Of a DNA stretch of 64,000 nt, positions 52,621-63,814 are shown in pieces. Below the pieces are notes generated by a model that saw only the letters and a program-made list of their open reading frames with translations, did no database searches and was not told the origin of the DNA. The position numbers and the translations under genes were made by a program. The DNA is from Blepharisma japonicum. Taxonomy: Eukaryota; Ciliophora; Heterotrichea; Heterotrichida; Blepharismidae. Numbering within the stretch: position 1 is the stretch's first letter; each line of letters begins with the position of its first letter. The stretch is from positions 62,001 to 126,000 of the forward strand of contig CATKHK010000015.1 of the NCBI GenBank assembly GCA_949751835.1, written 5' to 3'.

Positions 52621-54762
52621 CTAGAATACCTCTTGCAGCTCTACATCATGTTTTTTAATGTCTCTATTTAGCAGCTTAAGAACTGCTTTGGCTCCTATAA
52701 GCAGCATCTGTTTCTTTATTTTCTGAGTGTCCAGTCCCATAACAGAATTTTTTCCTAAATTTCTCTCTCCGAAAATAGCTCCTTCCCTAAAATTATAGCT
52801 TCCTTTTTCCACTGCAACTGGATCTTTAATAGATTCTTTATTTTGTATATGCTCTACTCCTTGGATTAGCCGAGATTCCTTTTGTGCAATAGAGTCATCA
52901 ATTCTTCCTGAAATCTTATAAGTCTTTTTTTCTTCTTCATCTTCAGGGAATTTTTCATTATTTATTTTCAAGTTAAATATTTTGATATTTTTCTCTTGCT
53001 TATTTAATCTTGATTCAGAAACTTGTGGCTTGAGCTCAGGAAATTGGTGTTTCTGGGGAATGTTTTGTCCCTGATTTTCTGAGAGTGATTTTCTTATTTG
53101 TGGAAGTGGGGGACTTTCAAGCTCATTAGCCATTTTCATATTAGAACTCAGACTAGTTTGTTTTGTTTCTTCACACATTTGATTAATTCTGTTCATAATT
53201 TCTACTCTTTTTGCGGAATAAATAGGATCTTTCCGCAGTCTATTATGAATTTCTTCTTCAGAAAACCGTAAAATTTGATTCTCCAAAGCAGTCTCAATTT
53301 TTTGTCGAATTTCACATAAATATTCATAATTATAGTAATAAAAAGTTTCTATTGGAGATGCATATTTTTCATGAAAAGCTAAATGAGTTTGTCTTTGCAT
53401 TAATGGTCTAATTCTATTTGCAATGTTAGTTTTTTTTCTTTGAGCTTCTAAATTTATTATTTTTATACTTGGAAAATCAACTTGTGTTTCTATATTCTCT
53501 TTAAATGCTGCAATTTCTGAAGAGATTTCTTCTTTTATCTTCGTTTTTTGAATAGAAATCTCTTCAATAGTTTTATTAGCTTTTAAAGAAGAAGCATTTT
53601 CGTCTTCGGAAGCAGAATCATCTTCAAGATCCTGGGCATTTGAGCCAAATTTTAAAGGAGACTGCACATTTCTTTTATTGTTAGGGCTTGAATCATCTTT
53701 AAGATTTCTTGGACTTTTTGATTTTGCAGGAACTTTTATTATAATTGGCTGACTTTCTGGAGAAAAATCTATTTTTTGCTCCTCAATTTGCTCTTCTTGC
53801 AATATATTTTCTAAATCTATTTTTTTCTTATTAATAATTTCTTTATTTTCTTTCATTTCATTAATTTTCCTTTCATTTTCCTCAATTTTTTTCTTCTGCT
53901 CTTCAATTAAAATTTGTTTTTCAATGCATTCTCTGCTTATCTGCTCTTCTTGTGACATAAATAAGCTTCTTTGTTGCGATTCTTTTATTTTCATTGATCT
54001 CTGTATTTCTTGAAAACTATTCATTTCAGAAATTCTCGACTCATAAAGATCTTGCATTACTTTTATTCCTCTGAGATTTGCATCAGCTAGAGTTTGAAGC
54101 TGCTGGGACATAAATGAATTTAAAGTATTCATTATTGGGACTATGTTAAGTTGCTGATTTTGGATTAAATTCTTATTTTGGGAATTTTCTGGAGCATGCC
54201 TCCTAGCTTTATGCTTATCTAAGTAATCCTGCGAGACGAACCTTTTGGGGCAAAGCTCACATTTAGCTGCAGCTGCTTGGGTCATCTCCTTTCTCATCAT
54301 TATTGAAGTGAAAGGCTGCTTTAAAAGATGCTGATATGCAGTTATTGCATGCTTTTTCTTTTGTAGTTCAGCTTTTAAATTGTTTATTTCTTTTTCATTA
54401 GCAGTAAAAGATTCTTGTAAATACTGATTTTGCTCAGAATATGATTTATATTGAGACTCAGAAGAGCTTGCTTTTATACTGAGTTGATTTTGAGTATGCA
54501 AAAGATATTCCATTGCCAATTGTGATAGTCTAAAAACTTTAAGCAAACTTGAGTCTCCAATTTTTTCTAAATCTTCTCTATCTAAAGTTGCAAAAGTTAA
54601 ATTTTCAATAATGCTCTGCAAGCTATCAAGATTTCCAGCTTGAAACGCAGCGTCAATATCAAGAGTTTTTATTTTGTTTCAATTGATTTTCTCTAATCGT
54701 TTCTTCCATACAAAGTTTGAGCTATCTTCTGGATCAAGATTTGGTATCAAAGGCTTTGACAT
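52621..54762 (-). CDS. DZIP1/Iguana-like ciliary protein
   Basis: 713 residues, with TGA at 54676-54678 as Trp (EKIN-W-NKIKTLDID). The N-terminal 130 residues match the DZIP1 N-terminal domain: FVWKKRLEKINW, LDSLQSIIENLTFATLD, LLKVFRLSQLAMEYLLHTQ. A single C2H2 zinc finger follows (CELCPKRFVSQDYLDKHKAR...H), then long coiled coil and disordered segments. DZIP1 proteins sit at the basal body and transition zone and are needed for ciliogenesis and Hedgehog signalling in animals; in a ciliate a basal-body role is expected. Stop is TAG at 52621-52623. The start is the ATG at 54760-54762. Confidence 0.88.
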
Positions 54763-55018
54763 TTTAAATTGCTATGCTTTTTCTTATAATATTAAGTCAA
54801 AATTATTAAAAATTTATATTTAATTTACCCTGATTTTCTTATCTGCATAAATAAAGTATTTTTATAAAACTATATAATAAGCAGTATGCTCTGTAAGAAT
54901 TTTAATTAATTTAATAAGCCTAAATACACAAATGATGATGATTTCTAATATTAATTAGTCGTATAAAATTTAAATAACTTAATTTAACAAGTTTTACGCT
55001 TATCTTTCAAATTTATAA
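54763..55018. other. divergent promoter region
   Basis: 256 bp between the DZIP1-like gene and the acidic CaaX protein gene. AT-rich; no specific element seen. Confidence 0.4.
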
Positions 55019-56941
55019 ATGGAACCTGGTGGTGAGAATCAATCTGAAGAAGTAGGAGAAGTTTTGTCACAAGAAAATCCTGAAGTCGCTCAAAATAACC
55101 CAGAAATAACAGAGCAGACTCAAGATGTTCAAGCGGAGAGTGAAAATCCGCCATCCACATCAGAAATAGAAGAAGCTAAAAATCCTGAAGAAAAGCATGA
55201 AGAAGCCTTGAATGAGGAACCAGACAAAAATCTTTCTGAAACTGCTCAAGAAAGCAGCAAATTAGCGGCTAGCCAAGTACAAAGCCAAGAAAACGATACT
55301 GAAGAAAGCAAAGTTATAAATGATGAAGCAAATCAAGAAGCTGCAGCAGAAATTATTGAGAAAAGTGAAATTCCTTTAGACAGTGAGCAAAATCCCCCAG
55401 AAGAAGAAGAAAATACAGAAGTAATTCAAACTGAAGTTAGCATGGAAAATAATGAAAATTCGGAAGCTCCTATTATTGAAGAGGCATCACAGCCTGTAAC
55501 TACAGAGGAGATATCTCAGCACTCAGAAGGAGTATTTTTGCCTCCTGTCAGTGAAGAAATATCTCAGCCAAATACTAGTGAAGAGATATCTCAGACTCCT
55601 GCCACCGAAGATGTATCTCAGATAATTCAAGAGGTTTCTCAGCCTCCAGCAATTGAGGAAGTTTCTCAGCCAGTTATTGAAGAAGCTACTGAAGAAATTT
55701 CTGAAAAAGCAGCTGTTGAAGAGATATCTCAGCCTATTATCGAAGAACCTGCTCAGCCTGCAGTTGAGGAGATTTCTCAACCTGCTATTGAAGAAATTTC
55801 TGAGCCTGTTGTTAGTGAAGAGATATCGCAGCCTATTATTGAAGAAGCTGCTCAACCTGCAATTGAAGAGATTTCTCAATCTGTAGTTGAGGTGATTTCT
55901 CAACCTATAGTTGAAGAGATATCTCAGCCTATCGTTGATGAGGTTTCTCAAGCTGCACAGGTAAATTCAGAGCTTAATGAGGAAGATAAAACTACAGAAA
56001 ACACAAGCCCAATTGAGACAATTCAAGAAAACACTGAGGCAGAGGCTGCAACACAAGCTAACCAAATTGAAGTTACTCAAGAAGAAAGCAAAGTAGAAGA
56101 ACCTCATGCTGAGAAATCTGAACCAATCCCTGACAGTGAAGTTCCCTCAGATTCTGCTGAAAACAAAGAAACTTCAGAAATTATCCCAGAAAGTAGCCAA
56201 ATAAACACAGAAGAGATAACAGAACCTCAGGCAGAGGAAAAGTCAGAAAACATTATCCAACCAGAGCCAGAAATTTCTCATAGCGAAGAAATTCAGCAAG
56301 AAACCAATTTAGATACTCCCCATCATGAAGAAATTCAAAGCAATCCTGAGCCAGCACAAGCTATCGAGCCTGCAAAATACATTGAGAGTGCTGCTATTGA
56401 AAGTAACATTGAAGAGCCTAAAGAAAGTCCTAGAGAAGTGGTAGTTGAAGAAGAAGTTATTGAAGATTCCCCCCCAGAAGCTTCAACCTCATTGAAAAAG
56501 AACAAAAAGCTTAAAGTTAAATCTAAGAAAAGAGTAGTAGAAGAAGCCCCTGCAGAAGCTGAGCAAGCCAAAGAAGAAATCCAGCCACAAATGAAAGCTT
56601 CAAATGACCAAGAAAAAATAGCTGAAAACCCTCTAGCAAATGCTGAAGCCCCTATACCCCAAATAAAGGAAGATCCTCCTAAGAATGTAGAGACGAAGGC
56701 ACCAGCCACCACAGCCCCACCTCCTGCTGCCCATTATAATAATCCTCAGAGTCAGCCCCCTGCTCATACTTATAATGCTATAAAAGAGGAAAATAAAGAA
56801 GATTACCATGAAGCTCACATAATTTCAGGCAGCATCCCAACAAAATATGAAGATCAAGCAGCTAATAGAGAAAAAATCTCTGACAAAAAAGCTCCAGATT
56901 CTCGAGGGACGACATCGTGTGGAAACTGCATTTTACTATAA
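55019..56941 (+). CDS. acidic repeat protein with C-terminal CaaX box (CILL)
   Basis: 640 residues, low complexity and strongly acidic; about residues 150-310 consist of imperfect nine- to ten-residue repeats of the type EEISQPxIEE. A basic patch (KKNKKLKVKSKKRVVEE) lies around residue 490-510. The protein ends TTSCGNCILL: Cys-Ile-Leu-Leu is a CaaX box of the geranylgeranyl type (X = Leu), with a second Cys three residues upstream. Probably an extended, membrane-tethered protein of unknown function. Its C-terminal half is duplicated and decayed at 58889-59708, but the CILL end survives in that copy. The antisense ORF across the repeats is a shadow. Confidence 0.8.
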   Translation: MEPGGENQSEEVGEVLSQENPEVAQNNPEITEQTQDVQAESENPPSTSEIEEAKNPEEKHEEALNEEPDKNLSETAQESSKLAASQVQSQENDTEESKVINDEANQEAAAEIIEKSEIPLDSEQNPPEEEENTEVIQTEVSMENNENSEAPIIEEASQPVTTEEISQHSEGVFLPPVSEEISQPNTSEEISQTPATEDVSQIIQEVSQPPAIEEVSQPVIEEATEEISEKAAVEEISQPIIEEPAQPAVEEISQPAIEEISEPVVSEEISQPIIEEAAQPAIEEISQSVVEVISQPIVEEISQPIVDEVSQAAQVNSELNEEDKTTENTSPIETIQENTEAEAATQANQIEVTQEESKVEEPHAEKSEPIPDSEVPSDSAENKETSEIIPESSQINTEEITEPQAEEKSENIIQPEPEISHSEEIQQETNLDTPHHEEIQSNPEPAQAIEPAKYIESAAIESNIEEPKESPREVVVEEEVIEDSPPEASTSLKKNKKLKVKSKKRVVEEAPAEAEQAKEEIQPQMKASNDQEKIAENPLANAEAPIPQIKEDPPKNVETKAPATTAPPPAAHYNNPQSQPPAHTYNAIKEENKEDYHEAHIISGSIPTKYEDQAANREKISDKKAPDSRGTTSCGNCILL

Positions 56942-57038
56942 AAAGTTTCGAGTTATCTTATTAATCTTATCTTAAGCAAAATTATGCTTGATTTATACAT
57001 AAATGGTGATTCTATAATTTTTCGCTGATAAAAACTAT

Positions 57039-58388
57039 ATGGGTGAAGAAAATGACTGCCAGATGTTTGAAAAGTGCCATGAATGCCATCTAAGACCATT
57101 CAATCAATGGTGCAATTGTGAATCTAAATTGCTATTATGCTCATTCTGTGCAAGAAATCATTATAGGAAAATTAAAGATCTTGGAGTAGAAAACCATGTG
57201 TTCAGTAGAGATAAACAGGGAGATTTTGAGACACCAATTTGCCCGTTTGAGACTGAACAAATTTGAAATTTCATTTTAAAAACTAATGCTGAGATGGAAA
57301 ACATAAAAAACATTAAAAATGAACTTGAAAATAGATGCTCTAAATGAAAACCCGAACTAAATTATAATAATTATCGTCTTACAAAGGAAGAAAAGATTTT
57401 TTATGCTCAAAAATATAAAGATTGAATTTATTGAATTGGGAAAATTAAAGAAATCACTAATTTTGAAATAGAAAGGATAATAGGTTTCTACAGTTTGCAT
57501 GAAAATTTGGCCAAACTATTAGACAATCTCAGCTTGATTAGCCAAGTTATCAATTATTATAACAATGAAAATGAATCGCAGCAATCTGATATTTGAAGCA
57601 AGGATGCTGGCTCTGCTAGTAATACTATGAAAGCGATTCTTGTATTTAATGGGGATTATTCTCATATATCTTCAATTAGCAACTGGTTTGACATACTTAC
57701 TATGGAAGATGCTTTAAATGTTCTAAGGACCTTTTTGATTATGGAATACACTTTTTCAATCAGTCTTATTAATGATATTTTAAAGAGTTTACGAGAAAAA
57801 TGCAAAACGGAAATAAGGGAGCAAACTGAGAGGCAAGCAATTACTCAAAATCAAATGCAAATTTTTCTTAAAATGTGTCGGAAGCTGAGGAGAAAGAAAA
57901 AATATATTTCAGATGAAATTTTAAACCCAAGGCTAGAATTGCTACAAAATGATCAAGATAAAGCCTTAACTATTGTTTCAGCTGGATTATTAGTCAAAAA
58001 TACAGATTATGAGAGACAATTAGAAAACTTAATTTTTGGTTTAAAATATTGAAAAATTGACAATCCTCTTGTAATCATCTATATTCTGATGCTTCAAGCA
58101 TATGCTTGCAAGAAAGTGAATGATTTTCAAAAAGCTGAGGAATTGTTAAATCATGCTTTGCACGAACTTTATGAGGCTACAGGAGAACTTCATCCTTTGG
58201 CAAGTGAATGCATGATATGGCTAGCTGAATCCTATATGAATAATCAAACTCGATGGCCATATTCTCTGAAACTATTTGAAAAAGCTTTAGATTTACGAAT
58301 GAAAAACCCCAACTGATATGAAAGAGACTCTATAGTAAGCATAATAAACCAAATACAATATCTCAGAGGCAGTTTGCATCCTAAATAA
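57039..58388 (+). CDS. B-box zinc-binding and TPR-like protein, paralogue 1
   Basis: 449 residues in one frame with several TGA=Trp codons. N-terminal Cys/His cluster: CHECHLRPFNQWCNCESKLL followed by CSFCARNHYRK, which has B-box-type spacing. The middle is helical. The C-terminal 110 residues read like a TPR or SMYD-type helical tail: KAEELLNHALHELYEATGEL, then HPLASECMIWLAESYMNN and KLFEKALDLRMKNP. No catalytic motif seen; probably a scaffold or regulator. Its tandem paralogue lies at 59802-61133 with near-identical C-terminal sequence, so the duplication is recent. TAA at 58386-58388. Confidence 0.78.
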
Positions 58389-58405
58389 AAATTTTTAAAA
58401 TTAGT

Positions 58406-58848
58406 CTATTCGCTAATCTTTAAGTTACATCATTGTGATATCATCAGGTTTCCCTCCATATCATATCATCCTTGCTTTCATTGCATTAATCATAAAAGGG
58501 CTCTTAAACATCCTATTATTGCTTTGTTCATGTGCAAGCTTTACCAGTTTTTCTGCTATTTCTTTCAAATTCACATCAGTATTCATAGAAAGCCTTACAA
58601 TTTCAATTTTTTATTCTTCATGCAAATTATCTCCTACCCCATCTGTGTATATAACAATAATATCTTTGTCTTGGACTTCAAAAATCTTGAAACTGGCTTT
58701 TGAAGGGTCGTCTCCATTTTTACCGAACTAAAATAAAAATTAAAATCATGTGTAACTTCTTTGCTTTTAGCAACAAGGGTGATATTTTCGTCTTTTTTCG
58801 GTAAATGATAAATCCAGAGTCTCCTATTTTAGCTGTATTTAAATTGGA
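58406..58848 (-). pseudogene. truncated PTC7-like phosphatase fragment
   Basis: 3' half of the phosphatase gene at 61151-61948, on the same strand relative to its neighbour. It lacks the N-terminal DGVGGW region and has disabling indels: one T missing from a poly-T (near 58798) shifts the frame, and the segment around 58728-58735 is altered (ACTAAAATAAAAATT versus GCTGAAATGGAAAATT in the intact copy), adding stops. The duplication breakpoint lies just after 58848. Confidence 0.85.
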
Positions 58849-58888
58849 AAATAAATACCCCTAAATTCCTTATTTTATAGATTTAAGA

Positions 58889-59708
58889 ATTCAAGAAAAC
58901 TCTGAAGCAAAGTCTGTAACACAAGCTAGCAAAACTGAAAATAGAAGAGTCTCATGCTGAGCTATCTAAACCTATTCCTAATAGTAAAAGTCCTTCTAAT
59001 TATACCGAAACAAAGAAACTTCAGAAACTTCTTATAATAGCCAAATTAATACAGAAAAGATAACAGAACCCCAGGCCGACGAAAAGCCTAGGGATCAACC
59101 AGAGCTAAAAATCTCTTATGGAGAAGAATTCAACCTGAAACTAATTTAGACATTCCCCATCATGAAGAAATTCAAAATAATCCTGAGCCAGAACAAACTG
59201 TTGATAGCGCTGCTATCGAAAGTAGCACCGAGTACCAAAAGAAAGCCCTATAGAAGTGGTAGTTGAAGAAAAAGCTATTGAAAAATCCCTCCCAGAAGCT
59301 CAAATCACGTTGAAAAAGAACAAAAAAATTAAAGTTAAATCTAAGAAAAGAGTAGTAGAAGAAGCCTCTGAAAAAGCTGAGCAAGTTAAAGAAGAAATCC
59401 AGCCACAAATGATAACTCCAAATGACAAAGAAAAACAGCTGAAAATTCTCTAGCAAATGCTGGAGCCTCTATACTCCAAGGAAGATCCTCCTAAGAATGT
59501 AGAAACAAAGGTATCAACTATCACAGCTCTACCTCCTGCTGTTCATTATAATAGCCTTAGAGTCAACTCCTGCTCATACCTAAAATGCTGTAAAAGAGAC
59601 AGCATCCCGACAAATATGAAGACCAAGCAGATAATAGAGAAAATCTCTGACAAAAATGTTACAGATTCTTGAGGGACGACATCGTGCGGAAACTGCATTT
59701 TACTATAA
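58889..59708 (+). pseudogene. decayed copy of the acidic CaaX gene, C-terminal half
   Basis: Begins at TTCAAGAAAAC, matching 56021 onward of the intact gene, with several small deletions and frameshifts. Open patches remain (59256-59453, including KKNKKIKVKSKKRVVEEA). The last segment still reads TTSCGNCILL with TAA at 59706-59708, so the CaaX end is intact, but there is no promoter or start. Confidence 0.85.
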
Positions 59709-59801
59709 AATTTCAGAGCTATCTTATTATCTTATCTTAAGCAGAATTATGCTTAACTTATAACATAAATTAGATTCTATAATTATTGCTCATAAAGCTT
59801 T

Positions 59802-61133
59802 ATGGCTGAAGAAAATACTTGCCAACTTATTGAAAAATGCATTGAATGCGCTCTAAGACCAGCCAATCAATATTGCAACTGTGAGCCTTCCTTATTATTA
59901 TGTTTATTCTGTGCAAGGAACCATTGTAAGAAAATTAAAAATCTTGAAATAGAAAATCATGAATTTAGTAGGGATAATCAGAATTACCAAGAAATGCCAA
60001 TTTGCCCATTTGAGGCTAAAACAATTTTTAGTTTCAATGGAATAACTAAAACTGCTATGCAAAGCATAAAAAACATTAAATACATACTCGAAGATAGATG
60101 CTCTAAATGAACACCCGAACTTCATAATTATAATAATCGTTATACAGAGAAAGAAAAGTCTTATCATTCTCAAAAATTGAAAGAATACGATTACTGCCTA
60201 AATAAAATTGAAGATATCATTAATTTTAAAGTAGAAAGCAGGATAGGTTTCTATAGTTTACATGAAAATTTGGCCAAAATATTAGACATTCTCTGCTTGA
60301 TTAACCTAGTTATCAATTATAAAAACAATGAAAATGAATGAAACTCAAAGAGTGGTCCTGCTAGCAATACTATAAAAGCTATTCTTGTATTTAATGGTGA
60401 TTATTCAATTATACCTTCAATTAGTAACTGATTTGGTGTACTTACTATGGAAGATGCTTTAAATGTTCTAAGGACATCCTTAATTATGGAATACAACTTC
60501 TCAAACAGTTTTATTTGTCCAATTTTGGAGTTTTTAAACGAAGCATTCCAAAAGAAAAGCAATGAGCTTACTAAAAAGCAAACAATTACCCAAAATCAAA
60601 AAGATATTTTTCTTAGAATGAGTCGGAAGCTGAGTGGTTGCACAGACTATATTTCAAATGAAATTTTAAACCCAATACTAGAAGAGCTACAAAGTGATCA
60701 AGATAAAGCCTTAACTATTATTTCAGATGAGTTATTAATCAAAAATACACAATATGAGGGAGCATTAGGAAATTTAATTTTTGGTTTAGAATATTGAAAG
60801 ATTGATAATTCTCTTGTTGTCGTCTATATTCTGATGCTTCAAGCATCTGCTTGCAAGAAAGTGAATAATTTTCAAAAAGCTGAGGAATTGTTAAACCATG
60901 CTTTGCACGAACTTTATGAGACTACAGGAGAACTTCATCCTTTGGCAAGTGAATGCATGATATGGCTAGCTGAATCCTATATGAATAATCAAAATAGATG
61001 GCCATATTCTCTGAAACTATTTGAAAAAGCTTTAGACTTACGAATGAAAAACCCCGACTGATATGAAAGAGACTCTATAGTACGCATAATAAGCCATATA
61101 CAATATCTCAGAGGTATTTTGTATCCTAACTAA
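59802..61133 (+). CDS. B-box zinc-binding and TPR-like protein, paralogue 2
   Basis: 443 residues, tandem paralogue of the gene at 57039-58388. N-terminal cluster CIECALRPANQYCNCEPSLL followed by CLFCARNHCKK keeps the zinc ligands; one extra Cys follows (NHC). The C-terminal helices (LLNHALHELYETTGELHPLA and so on) are nearly identical to paralogue 1, while the middle has diverged more. TGA codons decode as Trp (CSK-W-TPEL, NE-W-NSKS, SN-W-FGVL). TAA at 61131-61133 lies 17 bp from the convergent phosphatase stop. Confidence 0.8.
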
Positions 61134-61150
61134 AAATTATTAAAATTAAT

Positions 61151-61948
61151 CTATTCGCTACTCTTTAAATTAACCTGTCCACACACCACTGTGATATCAT
61201 CAGGTTTCCCTCCATATCATATCATCCTTGCTTTCATTGCATTAATCATAAAAGGGCTTTTAAACATCCTATTATTGCTTTGTTCATATGCAAGCTTTAC
61301 CAGTTTTTCTGCTATTTCTTTCAAATTCACATCAGTATTCATAGAAAGCCTTACAATTCCAGTTATTTGCTCTTCATGCAAATTATCTCCTACCCCATCA
61401 GTGTACATAACAATAATATCTTTGTCTTGGACTTCAAAAGTCTCGAAATTGGCTTTTAAAGGGTCGTCTCCATTTGTGCCGAGCTGAAATGGAAAATTAA
61501 AATCATGTGTAACTTCTTTGCTTTTAGCAACAAGGGTGATATTTTCGTCTTTTTTTCGGTAAATGATAAATCCTGAGTCTCCTATATTGGCTGTATATAA
61601 TTTTGGCTCATCTTTATCAATGATTGCTAAAGCACATGTAGAGCTGCCGATTTCTTTACTATTTTTGGCAGCTTCTACTAATATATCTCTAGCACTGTAT
61701 TTTTGGGGCTCTGGAAGGGAGTCAAATGCTTTTCCAACGTTATTCATAAGTTCCCAGGAATATTTAGAAGGGTCAATCCCCATTGTAGTCCATCCACCTA
61801 CGCCATCTGCAATAGAAATGATTTCTGGGCTTGTAAAATAAGCGTCTTCACCTAGTTTGTTGATTTTTTCAGGCCCAGGAACTCCATGTTGAGCTGACTT
61901 AAAACAATTTTTCAGCTGTGAAAAATTTCTAATTAATTTAGTCAGCAT
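61151..61948 (-). CDS. PTC7-like PP2C protein phosphatase
   Basis: 265 residues of the PPTC7/PTC7 branch of metal-dependent Ser/Thr phosphatases. Motifs: GEDAYFTS (33-40), the metal-binding Asp in ADGVGGWTTMGIDPSKYS, GSSTCALAIID, ANIGDSGFIIYR, IVMYTDGVGDNLHE and, after TGA=Trp at 61217-61219, YGGKPDDITVVCGQV with the last metal-binding Asp. PTC7 enzymes are mitochondrial and regulate coenzyme Q and mitophagy; the N-terminus (MLTKLIRNFSQLKN) could be a targeting peptide. TAG at 61151-61153. A truncated duplicate lies at 58406-58848. Confidence 0.92.
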
Positions 61949-62194
61949 TTTATTATATTATCATTACTAATAAGAGAATTGGAAGCTCATTCCACCTTCT
62001 CGGACTCCCCATCAGAAAAAGAATCAATCTGAATATTATTGTGAACAGTTAGCCTAGGATTGCTGCTCCATCAAATTAGCGAAAAACGGCTGATACCCAT
62101 TCTTGTGGGCAAGTTTTCTTCCTCAATAATCCGGTATGTTAAGATTTTCCTTCTACAGGAGAGAATAAAGGCAAATTTTATTATATTAGATTTA
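61949..62194. other. spacer with an unassigned minus-strand ORF
   Basis: 246 bp between two minus-strand genes. With TGA=Trp, a minus-strand frame runs through the whole gap (TRMGISRFSLIWWSSNP, IDSFSDGESEKVEWASNS) and ends just inside the phosphatase start. It looks mildly coding but has no clear start or family. It may be part of an alternative 5' end of the phosphatase or a chance frame. Confidence 0.3.
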
Positions 62195-63550
62195 TTATCA
62201 CACAATACGCTTACTAGGCGGCCCAAATACTCCATATGATGTATCTGGATGATTGATTTCTTCATCACTGTCTTCATCAATGCTTATTACTGCTATTGTG
62301 TTCCTCATCCTTGATTTTTTCTTTCTTATCGGTTTTGGAGTCTCTTCTTCAACAGGTGGCTGTATACTTACAATTTGAGGTTTAGAAGAATCTTCAGCCA
62401 TTTGGTGAATTGTCTGTAGCGCCGCCATCAGGTTGGTTAAATGATACCTTTGTTCACTTGAAGCTGCTGGACAAATTGAAAATTCAAGAATAAATGTCAA
62501 ATTTGCATGAATGTAACGAGGCTGATATGATGCTAAAAAATAAGTTAAAAGTGGGAAATATTGATCAGCTGTAGTTTCCCAGCGCTCAGCTTTTGGATGA
62601 TTTTTCAACAAAAGGAAATTTTTGCAGCATTTATCAATTGATCCTGCTAATTTTGTCAAAACTTCTCCTTTTTCTCATGGTGTTTTAAAATCATTTATTG
62701 AATTCATTACTTCTAAGCTGTCATCAAACCTGCATCCTTGTAAATCAGTATCAAACCCAAAACTATCAATAGGCAGCTGCTTTAGTAATTTTTCTGAGTC
62801 TTTTTTGAACTCTTGTTCTTTTTGTATATGAAATTCTATCATATGTCTAAAAAGTTTATCATAAATGTTATACAAAATATTGCTTTCTACCATCTCACAT
62901 GCATATTGCAAAAGATTTTTATTATTGTCAATCCCCCTCAGCTGCTCAATTTTCAATACCAATGCTTTCATATCTTTAAGGCCTGTTTTTACTTTATCAT
63001 AGCAATCCTTCGCAAATTCTTTGAAAATGATATAAGAGTGGTTAAAATGCTGCACAAAGGCTTGGGAGTACATAAGAGCTGCTTCTGATCCTTCCACTGC
63101 GCATTCTAAGTATCCGATGTATTCTCTTGCTGAGTAAAATTTGTAAATCGGCTCAGGAGGAAGCATAGCTGATTTTTGTTCTGAGTCATCCAGTGGGGCG
63201 CTAACTAAAATTTGTTTATAAACTCTTCCATTATTGTCATGAGCATTTTCTTCTTTTATGATTTGTAAGGTAAACTTATTGGAGTAGCCTGTGTGGGATT
63301 TTATTTCTCCATTCTTTATTAATAGATTTTTCCCAGTCATCGTTTGGAAGAGATGCTCTACATAAGGAGATGGCTTTATCATATGATGCACTGATTAGAA
63401 TTTACTCACAAATCTTCGATCGATTTCTATCCCTACAATTGAGGAAGGTGATGGAATACATACAATATATTTCTTGCTTATCGCATGATCAAGAACATCT
63501 GAAAATTCTGACGTCAAAGCCTCTAGGAATTTGTTATCCTCCTCTGTCAT
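62195..63550 (-). CDS. VPS9-domain protein (Rab5-type GEF), one 15-nt intron
   Basis: 446 residues from two exons (63406-63550, 62195-63390). The C-terminal half is a VPS9 domain: AERWETTADQYFPLLTYFLA, then PRYIHANLTFILEFSICP and SEQRYHLTNLMAALQTIHQM, with the catalytic Asp in the (G/A)DQ(Y/F)FP motif and the Tyr in the YxLTNL motif. TGA codons encode Trp (KTP-W-EKGEV) and also the last residue, which is followed directly by TAA. VPS9 proteins exchange GDP for GTP on Rab5-family GTPases at early endosomes. ATG at 63548-63550. The C-terminal tail is basic and acidic and ends KRIVW. Confidence 0.9.
63391..63405 (-). other. 15-nt intron in the VPS9 gene
   Basis: GTAAATTCTAATCAG on the minus strand; A at position 10. 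Splicing interrupts a codon and creates an ATG (FV-M-HHMIKPSP), removing the TAA that separates the two exons. Confidence 0.95.
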
Positions 63551-63814
63551 AAATATTTTCCAGAATTTTAGTTAAAATGAAATAGAATTTTGTTTAGAAT
63601 TTTAATAAAAATTGCTTTATTCAGTTTGGAGTACTTAATTATCAATTTAATTATTAATAAAAAACTTTAAATTATTGTGAATAATATTTTCATTAAATAA
63701 AAACTATTCAGCAAAAAATCAAATAAAAAGACATTGCAAAACATTACGGAAAAATAAATAGCTCAAGGTTTAACTGCCAAATCCATATTTAAATTCATAT
63801 TAATTCAGATTCAA
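63551..63814. other. divergent promoter region
   Basis: 264 bp AT-rich gap between the VPS9 gene and the kinase start. No element recognised. Confidence 0.4.

Larger units (their letters stand above)
56021..58848 (+). repeat. segmental duplication, unit 1
   Basis: Holds the C-terminal half of the acidic CaaX gene, a full B-box gene (57039-58388) and a truncated antisense PTC7-like fragment. Matches unit 2 (58889-61605) in the same order, with offsets of about 2.76-2.87 kb. Confidence 0.9.
58889..61605 (+). repeat. segmental duplication, unit 2
   Basis: Second copy of the unit at 56021-58848. Its right end lies inside the intact PTC7-like phosphatase gene. The arrangement (full CaaX gene in unit 1, full phosphatase in unit 2, truncated copies of each facing each other at 58.85 kb) is that expected from one unequal exchange. 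Confidence 0.9.

Noticed and set aside
55523-55951. 142-codon antisense ORF (NYRLRN repeats) opposite the acidic CaaX gene
   Set aside because: It is the reverse complement of the EEISQP repeat region; shadow of a real gene.
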